A model generated the notes under the pieces. That model was given only the letters and a program-made list of their open reading frames with translations. It did no database searches and was not told where the DNA came from. Of a stretch of 64,000 nucleotides of DNA, positions 57,570 to 64,000 are shown in pieces. The DNA is from Zygnema circumcarinatum (lineage: Eukaryota > Streptophyta > Zygnematophyceae > Zygnematales > Zygnemataceae). The stretch spans positions 1,429,956 through 1,493,955 of the forward strand of contig CM074813.1 in the NCBI GenBank assembly GCA_037447605.1. Direction: 5' to 3'. The stretch's first letter is position 1; every line of letters starts with the position of its first letter. The position numbers were made by a program, and so were the translations under genes.

Positions 57570-57615
57570 CCGAGGAGAACGCTCGAATGTGACATGCTTC
57601 ACATGTGGCAAGACC
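57570..57615 (+). pseudogene. Copia gag zinc-knuckle remnant
   Basis: One frame reads RSNVTCFTCGKTG, the first half of a CCHC knuckle of a retrotransposon Gag. The expected His is missing (Pro follows). Flanking frames are broken, so this is a relic. Confidence 0.55.
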
Positions 57616-58406
57616 GGCCCACTACCGGCTGACATTTCCGTTTCATGATCGGAGAAGGGAGAGGAAACGACTTCATCCGGCAGAAGAAGGAGAAAGAGGC
57701 GTTCCGGTGGCGCTTGTTTGAAGTGCAAGAAGGAGAGGTAGCGGGGATTGAGGCTATGAGTACTTGATTGAAACGACCTACATCTTTGGCGAGAATCACG
57801 GAAACGCCGCGATTTTGTGGGAAGGATTGAGCGAGAGGGCTGGCGGCGTGGGCGATTGACTCCGGCGCGTCCTTACGTATGTCTTGAGGCGCATCGATGT
57901 TCTCAAAGCTCGACACCTTGGGCGGACTTCGCTGGAGTTCATTCGGCAACGATTGAAGGAGTCCGTGGCCGAGGTGGAAGTGAGGATGGTCACCGAGCGG
58001 CTGCGGTCATGGTTGAGCGGGAAAGCTGCGCGTGGTGATGATATTCTTCACCCACTGGCCTGCATCTGCGAGAATTTCATGTCACGTGAGCCAAGGGTGT
58101 GCAGGAATCTGATGTTACATTTGAGGGGAGAAGTCATGCGTGGCATCTGGCTCCCGAGGCGGGAGGCAGTATTCGGGGGTTATGAGAGGAGGGCGTATTA
58201 TCTTGATTATAAGAGGGAGAATCATGAGGGAGGTGAATGCGGTTCGAGGAGAATGCGTGATGTATGGCATGGTAGACTTGGTCCGAATTTGGTGAGGGAG
58301 GCTAGTCACAGAGTGGGCTGGGCAGGGTGTAGTGGAGAAGGAGTTGGGGGTTTCTTGAAATGTGTGGAGGGGAACCAAGGCCTGCCTGAGGAAATGACCT
58401 TGTGAG

Positions 58407-58829
58407 GTGAGCGAGGTCACATCGGCCAGCCGAGAGAAGTTGGGTGAGGTGCGTTCACGACTTGTGTGGCCCGGTTACGCGGCGACGGTGGCGGGCGAGG
58501 TACTTAGATCACCTTCGCCCACAGCGACTATTAGAGGGAAGATTTGGATTACACTCCTGAAGAACAAGTCAGAGGCCTTCGGAGCCTTTCGAGACTGGCT
58601 AAACGAGGCGGAGACAGAGACGGGACTGAAGCTGAAGGCTTTCCGCTCAGACAATGGTGGCGAGTTCAAATCGAAGGAATTCGCGGCGTTTCGGAAGAAC
58701 CGCGGTATAAGGCATGAATTCTCGATACATTCCCCGCGAGTAATGGGCGGTGAGCGTGTGAATGGGACATTGGGGGCATGCTTGGAGACCATGTTGATTG
58801 ATTCCCCTTTCAGGCTTCCTTTTTGGTGA
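58407..58829 (+). pseudogene. Copia integrase core fragment
   Basis: An open stretch with FRSDNGGEFKSKEF and, after HSP, the ERVNGTL region. These hold the second Asp and the Glu of the integrase DDE core as in Ty1/copia elements. The upstream HHCC zinc finger and first Asp are not readable in one frame. It is not functional as it stands. Confidence 0.75.
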
Positions 58830-59977
58830 GAGTTTCTAAAATTTATTTACGTAGGGAAACGGTCGTAAGATGTACGTTACGAAAGGCAGAATCCCTGGCG
58901 GATGTGGAGTGGGAGGGAAGCCCAGCGATTTCCACACGAGGAAGGACCTTTTGGTAGCGCGCGATCTTTGGGCTACGCGCCCCAAAGCGCGAAGAAGAAT
59001 TCGGCCGGCGTGGGGAGACTCGTGCTTTCGGCTTCACAACACAGCGGCCCGCACATACGGGGTTTGGAACCCTCGGTGAAGAGTTCTCCGGGCGAGGCAT
59101 TACGATTGATGAAGATATGAGTGTGGTTGGCGTGTTGCAGAACTCACCAGATCTTACACACTCCGGCCGAGAAGACGACCTCGAGATGCATTATGCGAGG
59201 AGGGAAAGCTTGTTGATTGGAGAAGGGGTAGTGCTTTGTGCGGGTGCAGCGCGTCGGCAAAAGAGGAAACGTGGCGGCGACAAGTGGCCGGTGATGATGT
59301 GAAACGCCCGTGTGGAGGCGCATGCGAGGAGGAAACGCCGCGATTCGGCGGAGGCGATTCGCTCCGGTTGGTGAAAGGGAAGGGGAAACTTCGGTGGAGA
59401 GCGGTCAAGCGCAAGATTGAGAAGGGAAGGATCTTAGGCGGCGAGAGGGAGAACAATGTTAGCGAACATGCCCCAGTTTTGTTCCGGACTCTCTTTCTAC
59501 GAGGGCAGTCTGCGAAACGTTGATCCGGGGCTGAACAGAGGCGACGGTCGGTTTTCGCTGGTGCCGATCGGTCAGAGAGTGCCATCGGTCGGTGACCTTG
59601 TGGGGAGTTGCCCCTTGCTTGTTTTCGTGGTCCTGCAGAGCCACTGAGACCTTTGAGGAGGCGCCGCGGCTGGTGGAATGGCGATAAGTGGCCGGGTTGC
59701 GTTGTGCTTGAATGGGGCAGGCGTCGAAGGAAGCGACGCGTGGAGATTGGAGGGCGCCTGAGGGGAGGCCCATTTGCTCCGGCGGTACACCGTGGTCTTC
59801 TGGAAGGTCAAAGAGGAAGGCTGGGGCGGGCGTGGACCCTAGGTGCAAGAGAGGCGGTTGAGTGGCGAAAAAGGATCTGACCAGCGGTATGGGATTGACT
59901 ACACATGGAGACGTTGGCTCGATTGGTAAGTTCAATTCCACGAGAGCCTTGATTTCCATTCTGCGGCGAGGCTGAAG

Positions 59978-60178
59978 GAATGCACGTCCATCAATTGGAC
60001 ATCAAGACGACATTTCTGTATGGTGATCTCATAGAAGAGATTTACATGGAGCAGCCGGAGGGGAAGGTCGTCCCCGAGAAGGAGCACCTAGTCTGTTGAC
60101 TAGTGAAGAGCCTGTACGGCTTGAAGCAGGTGCCGAGAGTGTAGTACGAAAAGATCGATGATCTTTTGAGGAGGAGCC
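59978..60178 (+). pseudogene. Copia reverse transcriptase fragment with in-frame stops
   Basis: The frame reads VHQLDIKTTFLYGDL, EEIYMEQPEG and VKSLYGLKQVPRV, the conserved copia reverse transcriptase blocks. TGA occurs after HLVC and TAG after QVPRV where family members have coding residues. The YVDD part downstream is not recognisable. It is therefore inactive. Confidence 0.85.
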
Positions 60179-60696
60179 AACTTTTGCTGGTTTGAGAGCG
60201 AGATCATTAGGTGTCTGCAGTCAGGGGAGAGGCGGAACATCATGTTGGGTTGGGATCTGTAGCCGGCGATCTCATCATGGTGAGCTTCTCTCCGCGAAAG
60301 AATGAGATCTTTGAAGGAATTGCTTGAGCAAATTTCAAAATATGGTCACAGGAGGGCGCCCGACTCTGTAGGAATGCGGTGAAGAGATGGAAGCATTTTA
60401 CATGTCCGAAAGGAAGTATGCTTCGGTGTGCTTGCCCACGTTTTCGAATATGGAGGATGCTAGGCGGTGTTCGGCCCGTGGAGGTCGGCCTTCAGGCTTT
60501 TCGAGAAGGAGATGTCACCTTAGTGGATCTTGAGGCACAAAGATGTTAGGGTGCCATACAGATCAGGTGGGAGTCTAATGTACTTGATGATGGAGCAGCG
60601 TCGGGACTTGGCCAGCGGTGGTACGGCGGCCGATTAAGTGGAGAGATCAGAGACTCGGCATTGGGAGGCCCGGTGAAAGAGGATTTTTGAATATAT

Positions 60697-61160
60697 GTGA
60701 AGGACGCTTCGATGCGAGGTCGGTATGAGGAGGGGGCCAACGGGGAAATGATTGGCTATCTGGACTTCAGTTGGGGAGGGATGTCGTCACGTCGCTCGGC
60801 TTCCGGGTTCGTTTACGAATGGAGGAGGAAGGCGATTCGTGGAGTTCAGTTGCGGAGGACTTCGGTGGCGGCGTTATGAGCAGGAGGGCGAGTACATGGA
60901 AGTGCTTGTCGTGCTTGAAGGAAGGGTGTGGTTCATCGCGATTCTTTGAAAGAAGAATACAAGAAGGTGACATTTGATTACGGACAGCAGGCAATCCAAT
61001 GCGTCGATTGCCATTGGGAAACCATGTTCCACAAGAGGACCAAAAAGCACATTGGTGCGGTACCATTACGTCACGAGAGTTGGTCGAGGGCTTGATTGGT
61101 GAGGATTACGTAGGCACCCGAGGAGGCGGGCGGCGAATATGTATGAGAGTGAGTAAGGAA
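60697..61160 (+). pseudogene. Copia RNase H fragment
   Basis: Frames with DASMRG, GYLDFSWGG, RRSASGFVY, then in another frame KRTKKHIGA with RELVEGL, match the RNase H end of copia Pol (the usual order is D-W-G, RRSTSGYVF, then RTKHID). Frameshifts separate the blocks. Confidence 0.7.
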
Positions 61161-61218
61161 ACACTATTAGTCAGCCGGGAGGTTGATTAGAACAGGGCGG
61201 CGCAAAACTAGAAGTTCC

Positions 61219-61229
61219 AAAGAGAGGGA
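61219..61229 (+). promoter_or_regulatory. Polypurine tract of the copia element
   Basis: AAAGAGAGGGA lies one base before the 3' LTR start, where plus-strand synthesis is primed in LTR elements. Confidence 0.7.
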
Positions 61230-61230
61230 T

Positions 61231-62241
61231 TGTTAGTGTATGATAGTTAGCATGTTTTATTTGGAGCATTAGTTTTGTGTGTGTTTGTGTTGGTGTTTGC
61301 TTAGCGGTGGTGCGCTTTAAGTTAGTAGGCGTGATGCGGACATTTGGTCGGCGGAAGAGGCGGCGGTGGCGGTCAGTGGCGGCTGGCGGCGGAATCGAGG
61401 AAAGTGGCGTGGGCGGGGCCCGCCGCCCGAGGCGAGTGAAAGATAATGGCCTTGGCTTAGCCTTGAATCTGCTTGTATGAAATACGAAAGTGGCCTTGGC
61501 CTTGGCGTCCAACCAACTGGATTGAGCGGTCGGACTTGGCCAGCGATCTTGGCGTCAAAATGTCGGCCCTTTGCGATTCACATCATTATGCGGGCGTGGA
61601 GAAGGCAGCCTTGGAAGTTTGGCCAGCGTCATCAATCTTGGAGGCGGGGGTGGATCTGCAGGCGTGGATTAGCTTAGAGGCTTTGAGTCGGATGCGGCGG
61701 AGAGCGTCACGGGGACGTTCGTGTGAGCGGCGAGGATCGGCAACGAGGATGAGGTCGGGATAGGGCCACTGCGGGCCGGCCTTGATGTTGTGAGAGCTGT
61801 TTGTATGGTATCGCGGATGTTGTGACATAGTATATGAGTGTGTTGTTTTGTTTTAGAAGTTTGTTAATCTTTAACCACGATTATCAACGTAGCTGTATTG
61901 CATGAGCCTACGAGAAAGGCGATGCTGCGTGTTCTTTGAACTTGATACACTTACTTGTCGCGAGGTAGTGGAGCTTTTGAGTTTTGACAGGCTGAGAGGG
62001 GTCTCTCGTACGTATTTGATAAGAATTATTATTAAGGAGTTTTAAATGAGAAACTTTCTCCTATCCTTTTTCTCTCTGTTATTCAGCTATTACATTACGA
62101 GAGGTTCACTCTTGTGAAGTAAATAAGGCTATAGTGAATGTGAGAGTTTGGGAAATGTCATCATCGATTGGAACGCGAACTCCGATGGAAGGTGATGCGA
62201 GTGGAGAAGCCGGCAGCAGTGGAGGAGTCCCTGCACCAACA
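61231..62241 (+). repeat. 3' LTR of the Ty1/copia element
   Basis: 1011 bp with TG...CA ends, homologous to the 5' LTR and to the solo LTR at 52477-53480. It ends GAGTCCCTGCACCAACA, directly followed by GGGATGACC of the gypsy integrase gene. Confidence 0.88.
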
Positions 62242-62842
62242 GGGATGACCTCGCGCCAGTCCGCCTCCAGCTCCGCGCAGCCGCGAACGCACGCATCCTT
62301 GACCGTCTGTATGGTACGTTCTGCAAGCCCATTCTGCCAGGGGGAGTAGGGGCTAGAGGTGTGGTGAATGATGCGGAAGTCCTGCATGAGCTTGGCAAAT
62401 GCCCCCTTGTATTCGGTGCCATTGTCAGAGTGGACAGAGTAGGGGAGAGAGTGGCGGTGAATGATGGCCGTCAGGAGGCGAGCAGAGTGGTCTGGAGATA
62501 CTTACATGCGCGCCGAACTTCCCGCCCCGCGGGTGTATCTGTCCGCGGCTAGGAAGGCCGAATGCTTAGCGAGAGGGTGCCGAGCACAGGATAAGAGTAT
62601 CCCATATTCCAATCTTAATGACGCCTCGTATAGGGATAATCTCACCCATCTCCGGGGTTGGCCGGTGAGAGGGCGAGGCGCTTTACGGCGTTGGCAGCAG
62701 TGCGAGATAGCCGTGTAGCGGCTCCCTGGCGCCATGGAGGCGAGACCAATAATGGCGCGCCCTGCGGCAGGCGACCATCTTCTTACGGCCAGGTGGAATC
62801 CGCGGGCTGAGATGGGTAAGGCGACATCCGTCTCCCATGCGT
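62242..62842 (-). pseudogene. Ty3/gypsy integrase, N-terminal and core part, cut by copia insertion
   Basis: On the minus strand one frame has DHSARLLTAII, HSDNGTEYKGAF and PWQNGLAERTIQTVK, the gypsy integrase core with the second Asp and the Glu. The frame runs into the copia 3' LTR right after EVIP. At the left side of the copia element the same frame resumes with SPVFTHNTS. Upstream of DHSAR the frame meets a stop (near 62505), so further frameshifts are present. The zinc-binding HHCC part is only loosely readable (HYWSRLHG). Confidence 0.8.
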
Positions 62843-64000
62843 TCATTGGGGAATGGAGCAGGAAGGCGGAGGTAGAGAATCTGTCGCCGGCATCCGCGAG
62901 AGGAAGTTCCGGCCTTGTGGCCGGAGCAGCGGAGCCACCGATTGTGGGAAAGTAAAGGGGGCAATATGCGGGTCATGACGTAGCGCGAAGGGAGGAGTCT
63001 GAATGGGCGTCATTGGCGGCGGGAAATGGGGAGGAAGTAAGGGAGCTTCGCCATCGTCATCCATGAGGAGTTCCCACGGATCCGCATGGGGGTGGCCGTG
63101 GGTGAAGTCAGGGTCCTGCCAGCGATGGAGGGTGGTGGCCGTGGCCGGAATATCGATCAGCCCATCTGCGAATAGGACATCATGCAAGGCTTGAGCGGCA
63201 ATAAAAATCTCAATGGGAAGATGCTCAGGGTTCAAAAGGGTGGGTGGAGGGATGGGTTCAGGAACGGCCGGATCGTGACAGAGGAGGGGAGCCGAAGGAT
63301 TGCGACTGAGGCCGTCAGCATTGCCGTGACTGCGGCCGGGACGGTGGGTGACCTTGAGTACATTATACTCCTCCAACTTCATCACCCATCGTGCAAACTT
63401 AGGTCGTAGGGTAGCCATGATGTGCAGCCAAGTGAGTGGCATGTGGTCAGTCCTAATGATAATGGGCTGGTAGGCCGTAAAGAGCTTGAACTTCTCCAGT
63501 GCCCAGAGAATAGCCGCTGCCTCACCCTCAGTAGGGCTGTACTTGGTCTCGGTTTCCGAACAAACCCTGCTAGCATAACTGACCGGGTGTTCCCCATCCG
63601 AGAAGGCTTGACTGGCCACTGCCCCAAAGCCCGTCTGACTCCAGTCAGCGTCAATAATGGTGGGCAGGGTGGGGTCGAATTGATGCAGACAAGGAGCCTG
63701 AAGGAGGGCACTCTTGAGCGCTTGGAAGGCCAGATCCTGCGCTCGGCTCCATTCATAGTGGACTCCGTGCTTCTCCAAAGCATGTAGGGGGCGCGCGATA
63801 AGGGCATAGCCCTTGATGAACCGGCGATAGAATGAGGTGAGTCCCAAGACAGACTTGAGCTGAGTGAGGTTCTGTGGAATCGGCATAAGGCCAATCGCTT
63901 CAATCTTGTCGAGTGATGGTTTCAGTCCATTGATGCCGAGGCGGTGCCCGAGATGAGTGATCTCCTGATGGCCCCATTTGCACTTCTTGGGTGCAATCTT
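62843..64000 (-). CDS. Ty3/gypsy Pol, reverse transcriptase end and RNase H (partial)
   Basis: The frame is open from the window edge to a stop at 62843-62845. It carries the end of a gypsy reverse transcriptase (KCKWGHQEITHLGH, VLGLTSFYRRFIKGYA) and RNase H (IIDADWSQTGFGAVASQ, YSPTEGEAAAILWALEKF, IIIRTDHMPLTWL, HRPGRSHGNADGLSR). The RNase H acidic residues are present. A Pro/His-rich tether of about 150 residues follows before the stop. The integrase lies downstream in another frame. The catalytic YADD part is beyond 64000. Confidence 0.9.
   Translation of the reverse strand, partial: KIAPKKCKWGHQEITHLGHRLGINGLKPSLDKIEAIGLMPIPQNLTQLKSVLGLTSFYRRFIKGYALIARPLHALEKHGVHYEWSRAQDLAFQALKSALLQAPCLHQFDPTLPTIIDADWSQTGFGAVASQAFSDGEHPVSYASRVCSETETKYSPTEGEAAAILWALEKFKLFTAYQPIIIRTDHMPLTWLHIMATLRPKFARWVMKLEEYNVLKVTHRPGRSHGNADGLSRNPSAPLLCHDPAVPEPIPPPTLLNPEHLPIEIFIAAQALHDVLFADGLIDIPATATTLHRWQDPDFTHGHPHADPWELLMDDDGEAPLLPPHFPPPMTPIQTPPFALRHDPHIAPFTFPQSVAPLLRPQGRNFLSRMPATDSLPPPSCSIPQ

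Larger units (their letters stand above)
55831..62241 (+). mobile_element. Ty1/copia retrotransposon, decayed, inserted in the gypsy integrase
   Basis: The LTRs are 55831-56859 and 61231-62241. Both begin TGTTAGTGTATGATAGTTAG and end CACCAACA. Between them are a primer site, a zinc-knuckle remnant, integrase, reverse transcriptase and RNase H, in copia order. Stops and frameshifts break the polyprotein. GGGAT follows the 3' LTR. The left flank has GGAGGGT where GGAGGGGAT is expected, so the target duplication seems to have lost two bases. Confidence 0.9.

Overview
This is nuclear DNA from a eukaryote, most likely a streptophyte: a charophyte alga or an early-diverging land plant. I cannot name the species. 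The genes have many introns with GT-AG borders. They belong to families typical of the green plant lineage: a phosphoglycerate mutase with a transit-peptide-like N-terminus, an EXORDIUM-domain protein, an ITPK, a plant-type GH3 beta-glucosidase and a ZnF-UBP ubiquitin protease. The Ty1/copia element uses a primer site resembling the plant initiator-Met tRNA site. Long GA/CT tracts, an abundant CCACGTGG palindrome and two 10-N assembly gaps are also present.

Layout. Positions 1-3415 contain no recognisable gene. An RTEL1-type DNA helicase lies on the minus strand (15170 down to 3416), and I could place about 23 exons. A large ZnF-UBP ubiquitin-specific protease (16105-21936, plus) diverges from it across a shared 934-bp upstream region. 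A GH3 beta-glucosidase with an N-terminal membrane anchor (24267-27167, plus) follows a G-box-rich promoter and a 377-bp MITE. An inositol tris/tetrakisphosphate kinase (33119 down to 29535, minus) has ten exons. A repeat-rich gap (33.1-41.5 kb) holds an imperfect tRNA-like gene, triplet repeats, four tandem Tourist-like MITEs and an 850-bp CCCTG array. A plastid-type phosphoglycerate mutase (45227 down to 41499, minus) and an EXORDIUM-domain protein with an unusual C-terminal membrane anchor (50160 down to 46960, minus) follow.

From 50.2 kb onward the window is almost entirely repeats: a palindromic-module repeat family (also at 2.0 kb), a foldback element, a solo LTR with a target-site duplication inside the second palindromic element, and a Ty3/gypsy element whose integrase gene is split by a decayed Ty1/copia element of the same LTR family as the solo LTR. 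The order of insertion can be read from the nesting.

The protein genes do not form a pathway or cluster. They are ordinary neighbours in genome maintenance, ubiquitin removal, wall glycan turnover, inositol phosphate metabolism, glycolysis and cell-surface growth control. I see no new multi-gene system. The less usual content is the membrane-anchored architecture of two wall-related proteins and several repeat families with defined ends. All splice sites were read by eye and need transcript support.
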